Assembly: GCA_020844525.1 (NCBI GenBank)
Contig: JAJGAH010000092.1
Coordinates: forward strand, 1 to 8,226
Direction of reading: 5' to 3'
Length of the DNA stretch: 8,226 nt
Origin: Eubacterium sp.
GTDB taxonomy: Bacteria > Bacillota > Clostridia > Lachnospirales > Lachnospiraceae
The notes under the pieces were generated by a model, which searched no databases, had not been told where the DNA came from, and worked only from the letters and a program-made list of their open reading frames with translations. This document shows, in pieces, positions 1 through 6,152 of the stretch. Every line of letters begins with the position of its first letter. Positions within the stretch are counted from its first letter, which is position 1. A program made the translations under genes and the position numbers.

Positions 1-1
1 A

Positions 2-1738
2 AGTATCTTATCCGGAGTCACTCTGGCAATGGCAATGATCCCAGAAGAATTTCCTGTCATTCTGACGGTTTTTCTTTCCATGGGCGCCTGGCGCCTGGCA
101 AAGAAACATTCATTGGTAAGAAAACTTCCGAGCGTGGAAACACTGGGAGAAGTATCTGTTCTGTGTGTAGATAAAACCGGTACAATCACAATGAACCAGA
201 TGAGCATTCAGGATACATGGGGCCCTTTAAAATCTGAAAAAGATATGCTCGCAACGATGGGAATGGCATGTGAGACGAATGCGTATGATCCGATGGAAAA
301 GGCGATGCTCCGCTATTGTGATGAACATGATATCTCAAGAGAAGAATTGTTTGAAAATCAATTCATTTCAGAATATGCATTTACAAATGAATTGAAAATG
401 ATGGGACATGTATGGAAGAAGAATGATGAGATTATCATTGCGGCAAAGGGCAGCCCAGAAAAGATCCTTACAATCTGTGAATTGACAGATCAGCAGAGGC
501 AAGAAGTAGAAGAACGTATTCGATCAATGTCAATGCAGGGGCTTCGTGTCATAGCAGTAGCTAAAGGCAACCCGAAGAGTGAAGCAGATATTCCTGCTTC
601 AATAACAGAATGCCATCTACAGCTGCTTGGTATTGTTGGTCTGGCTGATCCGCCGCGGGAAAATGTCAAGAATGATATTGCTGTATGCCGATGTGCAGGT
701 ATCCGTGTTGTTATGATCACCGGTGATAATGGAATTACTGCTTCAGCAATTGCTGCAAAAATCGGCATGGATAATGGCAGTCAGATTATCACCGGCGAAA
801 TGATTGACAACATGAGTGAAGAAGAACTTCAAAAAGCGGTGCAGAAGGTCTCAATCTTTTCACGCGTTATTCCTGAACATAAGATGAGGATTGTAAAAGC
901 ATTCAAGGATAATGGCGAGATTGTCGCTATGACGGGTGACGGTGTCAATGATGCACCGGCATTGAAATATGCCGACATTGGAATAGCAATGGGAAAGCGC
1001 GGAAGTGAAGTTTCACGTGAAGCGGCCGATTTGATATTGATGGATGATAATTTCTCTACAATTGTAGAAACGATCAAAGACGGAAGAAGAATCTATGATA
1101 ACATACGCAAAGCCGTCGGATATGTATTTACAATTCATATTCCAATCGCATTTTCATCTCTGCTTGCTCCGTTCTTGGGAATTGCACCGGCGGCATTCAT
1201 GCTGCTGCCGCTGCATATTGTGTTATTGGAGGTTATGATTGATCCGACTTGTTCGATTGTTCTGGAAAGACAGCCGGCAGAGACAAATATCATGGATCGA
1301 CAGCCAAGAAATCCTAAAGAAGTTATGTTGAATCGCTCGTTGTTGATGAAGAGTGTTCTGCAGGGACTGGTACTCTTTGCGTCTTCTTTCGGTACTTATT
1401 ACATTATTCTTTCAAAAGGAATTGAGTATGCGGCGGCAGCCAGATCCATGGGGCTGACAATCATTATGCTCGCAAACTTATTCTTGGTACAGGTCAACAG
1501 TTCAAATGAAGATTATGCAATTCAATCATTTGTCAGACTGATCAAGGACCGCGTGATGTGGTCAGTGAATCTGGGTACAGTCATTGGTCTTTCACTTATT
1601 CTGTATACACCATTCTCATCCATATTGAAGCTGGCACCGCTTTCCATTCAACAGATTTCTATTTCTGTATTGATTGCTGTCATTTCAGTATTTTGGTATG
1701 AACTGGTCAAGCTCTACCAGCATCACTTTAAAAGATAG
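2..1738 (+). CDS. P2-type cation-transporting P-type ATPase, C-terminal part (5' end outside window)
   Basis: This is an integral membrane pump that couples ATP hydrolysis to cation movement across the cytoplasmic membrane. The frame is open to the left edge, so the Met at 29 is internal (it lies in the TM4 region) and the actuator domain is missing from view. Visible in order: TM4 motif IPEEFP, phosphorylation motif DKTGT (170-184), KGSPE in the nucleotide domain, TGDN near 718-729, GDGVND hinge (935-952), then six hydrophobic segments (TM5-TM10). TM4 keeps a Glu as in calcium pumps (PEGLP), but TM6 reads EVMIDPTCSIVLE rather than the calcium-pump NLVTDGLPA. That places it in a P2-related group often labelled calcium-translocating, whose ion is not settled by sequence. 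It ends with TAG 13 bases before mgtA, so the two form an operon. Family is certain; substrate is not. Confidence 0.93.
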   Translation, partial: SILSGVTLAMAMIPEEFPVILTVFLSMGAWRLAKKHSLVRKLPSVETLGEVSVLCVDKTGTITMNQMSIQDTWGPLKSEKDMLATMGMACETNAYDPMEKAMLRYCDEHDISREELFENQFISEYAFTNELKMMGHVWKKNDEIIIAAKGSPEKILTICELTDQQRQEVEERIRSMSMQGLRVIAVAKGNPKSEADIPASITECHLQLLGIVGLADPPRENVKNDIAVCRCAGIRVVMITGDNGITASAIAAKIGMDNGSQIITGEMIDNMSEEELQKAVQKVSIFSRVIPEHKMRIVKAFKDNGEIVAMTGDGVNDAPALKYADIGIAMGKRGSEVSREAADLILMDDNFSTIVETIKDGRRIYDNIRKAVGYVFTIHIPIAFSSLLAPFLGIAPAAFMLLPLHIVLLEVMIDPTCSIVLERQPAETNIMDRQPRNPKEVMLNRSLLMKSVLQGLVLFASSFGTYYIILSKGIEYAAAARSMGLTIIMLANLFLVQVNSSNEDYAIQSFVRLIKDRVMWSVNLGTVIGLSLILYTPFSSILKLAPLSIQQISISVLIAVISVFWYELVKLYQHHFKR

Positions 1739-1739
1739 C

Positions 1740-1743
1740 GGAG
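1740..1743 (+). promoter_or_regulatory. Ribosome binding site that decides the mgtA start
   Basis: GGAG sits 8 bases before ATG 1752. This selects that ATG over the in-frame ATG at 1674, which lies inside the upstream ATPase gene, has no visible ribosome binding site, and would add 26 residues unrelated to the family. Confidence 0.75.
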
Positions 1744-1751
1744 ATAATCTC

Positions 1752-4409
1752 ATGAAAAACACATTCAACGCATCAGCGGCATCCAGAATTCTTTCTGCCG
1801 CAGGAATGGACATGGAAGAACTTTCTAAACAGTTCCAATTAAATGCGAAGGGTCTTGATGATCATGCAGTCGAGGTTTCCAGGAAGCAGTATGGTTCCAA
1901 TGAAATTGCTAAAAAGAAGAAAGAGAATGTTATTAAAAGATTATTCCTGTCTTTTGTGACACCTTTTACCATTGTTCTTTTCGTACTGGCAGGCATCTCG
2001 CTGTTTACTGATATCCTTCTGCCGCCTCCGGGAGAACGTAATTACATCACGGTTGTGATGGTCATTTCAATGGTGCTGATCAGCGGCATCATGACCTTCA
2101 TTCAGGAATACAAATCAGAGAAGGCAGCTGAAAAACTTTCTTCCATGGTAAGCAATACGGCAACCGTCATACGGAATGGAGAACAGAAAGAGTGCTCCTT
2201 TAATGAACTGGTCGTAGGTGACCGTATTCTTCTTTCTTCCGGAGATATGATCCCAGCAGATGTCAGATTGATCCAGGTCAAAGATCTTTTCATTAATCAA
2301 TCCAGTCTGACCGGTGAAAGCCTGCCGGTAGAGAAATACGCAGAATCATCAAGTGATTCGAAAGCACCATTGGAGTGCCGCAACATGGCTTTTATGGGAA
2401 GCAATGTTGTCAGTGGATCCGGACAGGCAGTCATCATCTGCACCGGCAGAGATACGATGCTTGGATCAATTGCCGAGAAACTGAGCGAGAAGAAAGAAGA
2501 CACCAGTTTTGACATCGGCATCAATAAAGTATCCTGGATGCTGATCAAGTTCATTTTGGTCATGGCGCCGGCTGTGTTCTTGATCAATGGATTGTTTAAA
2601 TCAGGAGATAATCGTTGGCTAAATGCACTGCTGTTTGCTTTATCGGTTGCAGTTGGCCTGACTCCGGAGATGCTTCCGATGATTGTTTCCGCCAATCTTG
2701 CAAAGAGTGCTGTGGTAATGTCAAAAAAGAAAGTCATTATCAAGAATCTCGGAGCAATCCAGAACTTAGGTGCAATGGACATTTTATGTACGGATAAGAC
2801 CGGTACTTTGACAGAAGATCATATCGCTTTGGAATTTCACTGCAATATCATGGGAGAAGAAGATATCCGTGTCTTAAAGCAAGCTTTTCTGAACAGCTAT
2901 TTTCAGACCGGCCTGAAGAATCTGATGGATCTTGCAATTATCCGTCATGCAGATGAAGATGGACTGAAAGAGCTGCGTGACAAATATCGGATTGTCGATG
3001 AAATCCCATTTGATTTCAATCGCAGACGTATGAGTGTCATCGTAGAAGATCAGACGGGCAAAGAGCAGCTGATTACCAAAGGCGCAATTGAAGAAATGAT
3101 CGGAGTCTGTGCCTATGCGGAATATGAAGGACAGGTCAAGCCTTTAACAGAGGACATGAAGAAGGTCATCCTGAAGCGGGTCAATGAATACAATGCCAAA
3201 GGATTCAGGGTCTTGGGTATCGCCCATAAAACAGCTGTACAGGAAAAAGACAAAGCAGAATTGACGGCTGAAAAGGAGATGGTCCTGATTGGTTATCTGG
3301 CCTTCTTTGATTCGCCGAAGGCAACTGCCAGAGGAGCAATCAACAAGCTTCATGAATACGGGGTAAAGGTAAAGATTCTCACCGGAGACAATGATGCTGC
3401 TTCACAGCATGTATGTCAGGCAGTAGGCATTCCGGCAGAGAAGATTCTGCTGGGTTCTGACATTGAAACAATGAGTGATGAGGAACTGTCTGAAAGGACA
3501 GAAGGCATCAACGTATTTGCAAAGTTAAGCCCGGATCAAAAGACCAGGATCGTATCAGTGCTGCGGAAGAAACATACGGTAGGATTCATGGGCGACGGCA
3601 TCAATGATGCGTCAGCGATGAAGGCTGCTGATGTAGGAATTTCTGTTGACAGTGCAGTTGATATTGCAAAGGAATCGGCAGATATTATTCTGACTGAAAA
3701 AGACCTCAATGTCCTGGAGAACGGTCTGGTTGAAGGCCGCAGAACGTATGCAAACACAATTAAATATATCAAGATCACAGCCAGCTCCAACTTTGGCAAT
3801 ATGCTGTCGATTCTTGCAGCGAGTATTTTTCTTCCATTCCTGCCGATGATGCCGGTGCAGCTGCTGATTCTAAATATGGTATATGATATTTCCTGTCTTG
3901 CACTTCCGTTTGATAACGTGGATGAAGATTACCTGAAAGTACCGCGGAAGTGGAATGCAGATTCAATCGGTCAGTTCATGCTCAGAATTGGCCCGATGAG
4001 TTCAATCTTTGATATCACGACTTATCTGTTTATGTTCTTTGTCATCTGTCCGATGGTCTGCGGCGGTGCCTATGGTTCATTGAGTCCTTCCGGTCAGCTT
4101 GCTTTTGCGGCACTGTTCCAGGCAGGGTGGTTTGTAGAATCACAGTGGACGCAGTCATTAGTAATTCATACGCTTCGCACGAAGCATATTCCGCTTCTCC
4201 AGAGTCATGCTTCTCTGCCGGTATATCTTCTGACCGCAGGTGGAATTTTGATCAGCACAGGTATTGCAGTTCTTGTCGGCTTTGGACAGGGACCACAGCC
4301 TTTAGGAATTTTGTATTTTGTTTATCTGATTATTGTGATTCTTCTGTATTCTGTGACGGCTGCATTAGCGAAGAATGCTTTTGTCAGAAAATATGGAGAG
4401 TTATTATAA
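1752..4409 (+). CDS. mgtA: Magnesium-translocating P-type ATPase (MgtA/MgtB type)
   Basis: Imports Mg2+ through the cytoplasmic membrane with ATP hydrolysis. The 885-residue product is close to the usual family length of about 900. Seen in order: an N-terminal cation-ATPase region, two TM segments near residues 65-125, actuator TGES (187-190), the MgtA-type TM4 stretch VGLTPEMLP (301-309), phosphorylation motif DILCTDKTGT with Asp348, nucleotide-domain ITKGA, TGDN (544-547) and GDGIND (614-619). These are followed by the family signature ITASSNFGN and a TM6 region with LNMVYDISCLALPFDN, then four more TM segments. The TM4 and TM6 signatures are those of MgtA rather than calcium or sodium-potassium pumps. 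All catalytic motifs are intact and there is no frameshift. The gene follows the upstream ATPase by 13 bases and has no leader of its own, so an M-box or MgtA-leader type control is not placed directly before it. Confidence 0.96.
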   Translation: MKNTFNASAASRILSAAGMDMEELSKQFQLNAKGLDDHAVEVSRKQYGSNEIAKKKKENVIKRLFLSFVTPFTIVLFVLAGISLFTDILLPPPGERNYITVVMVISMVLISGIMTFIQEYKSEKAAEKLSSMVSNTATVIRNGEQKECSFNELVVGDRILLSSGDMIPADVRLIQVKDLFINQSSLTGESLPVEKYAESSSDSKAPLECRNMAFMGSNVVSGSGQAVIICTGRDTMLGSIAEKLSEKKEDTSFDIGINKVSWMLIKFILVMAPAVFLINGLFKSGDNRWLNALLFALSVAVGLTPEMLPMIVSANLAKSAVVMSKKKVIIKNLGAIQNLGAMDILCTDKTGTLTEDHIALEFHCNIMGEEDIRVLKQAFLNSYFQTGLKNLMDLAIIRHADEDGLKELRDKYRIVDEIPFDFNRRRMSVIVEDQTGKEQLITKGAIEEMIGVCAYAEYEGQVKPLTEDMKKVILKRVNEYNAKGFRVLGIAHKTAVQEKDKAELTAEKEMVLIGYLAFFDSPKATARGAINKLHEYGVKVKILTGDNDAASQHVCQAVGIPAEKILLGSDIETMSDEELSERTEGINVFAKLSPDQKTRIVSVLRKKHTVGFMGDGINDASAMKAADVGISVDSAVDIAKESADIILTEKDLNVLENGLVEGRRTYANTIKYIKITASSNFGNMLSILAASIFLPFLPMMPVQLLILNMVYDISCLALPFDNVDEDYLKVPRKWNADSIGQFMLRIGPMSSIFDITTYLFMFFVICPMVCGGAYGSLSPSGQLAFAALFQAGWFVESQWTQSLVIHTLRTKHIPLLQSHASLPVYLLTAGGILISTGIAVLVGFGQGPQPLGILYFVYLIIVILLYSVTAALAKNAFVRKYGELL

Positions 4410-4416
4410 GAATCTT

Positions 4417-4441
4417 CAAGGTCTGTTTGATTTAAGACTTG
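4417..4441. terminator. Weak stem-loop between convergent genes
   Basis: CAAGGTCT pairs with AGACTTG (7 pairs, one bulged G) around a 10-base loop, just after the mgtA stop and just beyond the stop of the convergent broken gene. The position suits a shared terminator, but neither side has a proper T-run, so this is only a candidate. Confidence 0.25.
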
Positions 4442-4446
4442 CATTG

Positions 4447-4475
4447 TTAATCTATTGCCTGAATATATAGAATGA
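4447..4475 (-). pseudogene. 3' tail of the interrupted minus-strand gene
   Basis: Read on the minus strand, this segment continues the frame of the fragment at 5700-6073 once the IS1595-like element is removed through the shared AGAATGA repeat. It adds the residues YIQAID and a TAA stop at 4447-4449. The stop lies 38 bases from the mgtA stop, a normal spacing for convergent genes. The assignment is inferred from frame restoration and position, because the tail alone is too short to identify. Confidence 0.5.
4468..4475. repeat. Left copy of a possible target-site duplication
   Basis: TAGAATGA here matches CAGAATGA at 5700-5707 in 7 of 8 bases. IS1595-family elements usually duplicate 8 bp. 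The left copy is six bases away from the terminal inverted repeat whereas the right copy abuts it, so the duplication is imperfect or the left end has gained bases. Confidence 0.4.
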
Positions 4476-4481
4476 AAAATC

Positions 4482-4512
4482 TTGGCGTTAGTAAGAAAAC
4501 GGGTTGATAAGC
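4482..4512 (+). repeat. Left terminal inverted repeat of the IS1595-like element
   Basis: It begins TTGGCGTTAG and ends GTTGATAAGC, and is an exact reverse complement of 5669-5699 over 31 bases. Both copies point inward and flank one transposase gene. Confidence 0.95.
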
Positions 4513-4533
4513 TCCAAAGCATTTTAGCAGAAG

Positions 4534-4541
4534 TATAAAAT
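4534..4541 (+). promoter_or_regulatory. Possible -10 element for the IS1595-like transposase
   Basis: TATAAAAT is a good -10-like string inside the left end, upstream of the transposase. No convincing -35 lies 16-18 bases upstream; TTGATA at 4504-4509 in the inverted repeat is too far away. Only a weak candidate. Confidence 0.2.
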
Positions 4542-4543
4542 AT

Positions 4544-4573
4544 GCCGTTTTGTACATTCTGCTGTACAACGGC
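4544..4573 (+). other. Stem-loop in the IS1595-like left end
   Basis: GCCGTT-TT-GTACA pairs with TGTAC-AACGGC around loop TTCTGC: 11 base pairs with a two-base bulge. It lies between the terminal repeat and the transposase ribosome site. It may hinder transcription arriving from outside, although no T-run follows, so a simple intrinsic terminator is not supported. Confidence 0.55.
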
Positions 4574-4595
4574 CTTCTCTAACTTGAACTACAAT

Positions 4596-4618
4596 AGTCT
4601 TGCCAGGAGGGCAAGACT
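4596..4618 (+). promoter_or_regulatory. Hairpin presenting the transposase Shine-Dalgarno in its loop
   Basis: AGTCTTGCC (4596-4604) and GGCAAGACT (4610-4618) are perfect complements separated by five bases, AGGAG, which are the core of the ribosome binding site. The ATG follows immediately at 4619. An RNA hairpin would place the Shine-Dalgarno in a tight loop directly against the start codon, a likely translational control device. Confidence 0.65.
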
Positions 4619-5647
4619 ATGAGCTGCATTGAGCGCATACTGACCGAAGCCAGAGATCTTTCCAGGGACGACCTGATTCTTCTTGTTAACAAGCTCATGG
4701 AGGGCTTCTCCCATGAGAGTGCAACCTCTTCTCCGAAGAAGATGATTGCTCCCCGTTTGGATTGTCCGATCTGCCATTCCAATGCTCATGTTGTTAGGAA
4801 TGGACACAAACATGGAAAACAGGCATACATCTGCAGGCAATGTGGAACGTCATTTGTTACAACGAGCAACACTTTGCTCTCAGGCTCACACTTTGGTACT
4901 GAGATCTGGACCAAGGTTCTGGAAGAGACGCTCAGGGGGACCTCTCTGGATAAGACGGTCAAGTCACTTGCCAGCCATGGATGCAAGATCAGCCATAGCA
5001 GTCTGTTCTTCATGCGGCATAAGATCATGCTTGCTCTCGAGGACATGCAGGTGGAGCAGCCAGCCACGGTGGAAGATGTCGTGGAAGCGGATGAAACCTA
5101 CGTTCCGGAGTCCAAAAAAGGTACGAAATTTGGCCCTGATGCCAGTCGAAAGCCCCGCAAGCGTGGCACTCCCGCATCCAAACGCGGCCTTTCAGACGAG
5201 CAGATCTGTATCTGCACCGCAGTACAGCGCAAGACTGGCGATCTGATCGTGAAATCCGAGAACCGGGCAAGGCCTTCCAGTGCGGATGTTGTTGATATCT
5301 ATACTGGTCATGTCCAGAAGGGAACACTTTTCCTGACGGACGGCATGAATGTGTATCCAAGACTGGGCAAGATCCTGGGAATCACGGTAATGAATGTGAA
5401 GAAGGAGTCGGCAAGTTTCTTCAATCTGAACACTGTGAACAACCTTCACTCCTTTATCAAGCACCGCTATATCGAATATCGCGGCGTGGCTACCAAGTAT
5501 TTGAACCGTTACAACCTCGTATTCCGGGCAGCGTACAGGCAGAGGACCACGATTGGGGAACTTGCGGACGCTCTCTTTGCATCCAGGAATCCCAAGAAGG
5601 TACACCATTATGGAGATGTTAAGGAGCTCAATCTGCTTGCAATTTGA
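4619..5647 (+). CDS. IS1595-family transposase (ISXO2-like, zinc ribbon)
   Basis: This transposase of 342 aa cuts and joins the ends of its own element. The N-terminal third carries a zinc ribbon, CPIC (Cys49, Cys52) and CRQC (Cys72, Cys75), typical of this family and used for end recognition. The catalytic domain follows: VEADETYV (Asp158), FLTDGMNVY (Asp241), then TVNNLHSFIKHR with Asn274/275 and Lys281 where many DDE enzymes have Glu, fitting the DDNK form known in IS1595 subgroups. The stretch RGVATKYLNRY is a family hallmark. The start at 4619 is fixed by AGGAGG eight bases upstream. It ends 21 bases before the right terminal repeat. No frameshift or stop is seen, so it is probably functional. 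Base composition is visibly more G/C-rich than the broken host gene beside it. Confidence 0.93.
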   Translation: MSCIERILTEARDLSRDDLILLVNKLMEGFSHESATSSPKKMIAPRLDCPICHSNAHVVRNGHKHGKQAYICRQCGTSFVTTSNTLLSGSHFGTEIWTKVLEETLRGTSLDKTVKSLASHGCKISHSSLFFMRHKIMLALEDMQVEQPATVEDVVEADETYVPESKKGTKFGPDASRKPRKRGTPASKRGLSDEQICICTAVQRKTGDLIVKSENRARPSSADVVDIYTGHVQKGTLFLTDGMNVYPRLGKILGITVMNVKKESASFFNLNTVNNLHSFIKHRYIEYRGVATKYLNRYNLVFRAAYRQRTTIGELADALFASRNPKKVHHYGDVKELNLLAI

Positions 5648-5668
5648 TGACTACAAGATGCACTTATT

Positions 5669-5699
5669 GCTTATCAACCCGTTTTCTTACTAACGCCAA
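5669..5699 (-). repeat. Right terminal inverted repeat of the IS1595-like element
   Basis: Exact reverse complement of 4482-4512 over 31 bases. On the minus strand it also extends the frame of the broken host gene by about eleven spurious residues (LALVRKRVDKQ), ending at a stop inside the element. Confidence 0.95.
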
Positions 5700-5707
5700 C
5701 AGAATGA
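5700..5707. repeat. Right copy of a possible target-site duplication
   Basis: CAGAATGA directly abuts the right inverted repeat and matches TAGAATGA at 4468-4475 in 7 of 8 positions. See the left copy for the caveat about spacing. Confidence 0.4.
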
Positions 5708-6073
5708 TATAGTCTACAGAAGTCAGGTCTGGATACTGTACAGGAAGACGGAGAGCATATAAATACTGATTGATATCATTCCATGAAGCCCGGGAACCTT
5801 CATACTCCTTATTAACTTCATACATGTCACTCATCCGAACTTCATATAGATGGCTCTTCTGCATTGCGATATCGACTACCGGGTTCATCTGATTATTTTC
5901 GATGAGGAGAATATTCTTATCTTTATTTATCTGATCAAACTCCTGCAGATATGCGACCTGTTGCAGTTCATTTGATTTCATCTTATTCGTCCTGATATAG
6001 GCCTTCGTCATTAGTATGCTGTTTATTACTGCCAAGCTTCCTGTAATCTTCAAAGTAGATCGGGTTTGACATA
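5700..6073 (-). pseudogene. Middle fragment of an unidentified gene disrupted by two insertion sequences
   Basis: An open minus-strand frame fills the whole space between the two elements and has no proper start of its own. The first usable codon is a TTG at 6053 without a ribosome site, and the frame stays open back to the edge of the IS1111-group element. The product begins with a moderately hydrophobic stretch (LKITGSLAVINSILMTKAYI) that could be a membrane segment, followed by about 100 polar residues including NILLIENNQMNPVVDIAMQK and LYEVRMSDMYEVNKEYE. This fits the C-terminal part of a polytopic membrane protein, for instance one of the cell-surface polysaccharide class, but I do not recognise the family. 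Joining with 8154-8226 and 4447-4475 gives one continuous frame. Confidence 0.65.
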
Positions 6074-6076
6074 AAA

Positions 6077-6149
6077 AGATACCTCACGGTACATTGATAC
6101 TACTTATCAACCGCGACAGTTAATAGAATCAAATGTACAAGAGGTATCT
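6077..6149 (+). promoter_or_regulatory. Left-end inverted repeat able to sequester the transposase ribosome binding site
   Basis: AGATACCTC (6077-6085) is a perfect reverse complement of GAGGTATCT (6141-6149). A second paired block, GTAC/GTAC (6089-6092 and 6135-6138), lies just inside. The right arm contains GAGG of the transposase ribosome binding site AAGAGG (6139-6144), 8 bases from ATG 6153. RNA entering from outside the element could fold and hide the site, whereas RNA starting inside the loop would lack the left arm. TAGAAT at 6124-6129 is a possible internal -10 but has only a poor -35. Confidence 0.6.
6081..6092 (+). repeat. Left subterminal inverted repeat of the IS1111-group element
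   Basis: ACCTCACGGTAC is the exact reverse complement of GTACCGTGAGGT at 8139-8150. Twelve bases is typical of IS1111-group subterminal repeats. Confidence 0.88.
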
Positions 6150-6152
6150 GCC

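Larger units (their letters stand above)
4482..5699 (+). mobile_element. IS1595-family (ISXO2-like) insertion sequence
   Basis: The element is bounded by perfect 31-bp inverted repeats (4482-4512 and 5669-5699) and carries a single transposase gene (4619-5647) that fills nearly all of it. The length, about 1.2 kb, is normal for IS1595-group elements. It has inserted in the minus-strand gene whose pieces lie at 5700-6073 and 4447-4475. The outermost TT/AA of the repeats may be chance extension; in that case the element is 4484-5697. Both ends and the transposase look intact, so it may still be mobile. Confidence 0.9.

Noticed and set aside
29..31. ATG at 29 as the true start of the first ATPase
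   Set aside because: The frame is open upstream and the Met lies within the TM4 segment, so the gene is cut by the window edge.
1674..1751. Earlier in-frame ATG for mgtA
   Set aside because: It would overlap the upstream ATPase gene, lacks a ribosome site, and adds residues with no family similarity.
1739..1751. Magnesium riboswitch or leader before mgtA
   Set aside because: Only 13 bases separate the two ATPase genes, leaving no room for one.
2297..2782. 161-codon minus-strand open frame inside mgtA
   Set aside because: It is a shadow of the strongly conserved mgtA frame and has no start signals or family motifs.
5986..6072. ATG-started minus-strand frame MSNPIYFEDYRKLGSNKQ... beginning right beside the IS1111-group element
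   Set aside because: It stops after 29 codons, whereas the frame one base over is open across the whole fragment and joins both neighbouring pieces.
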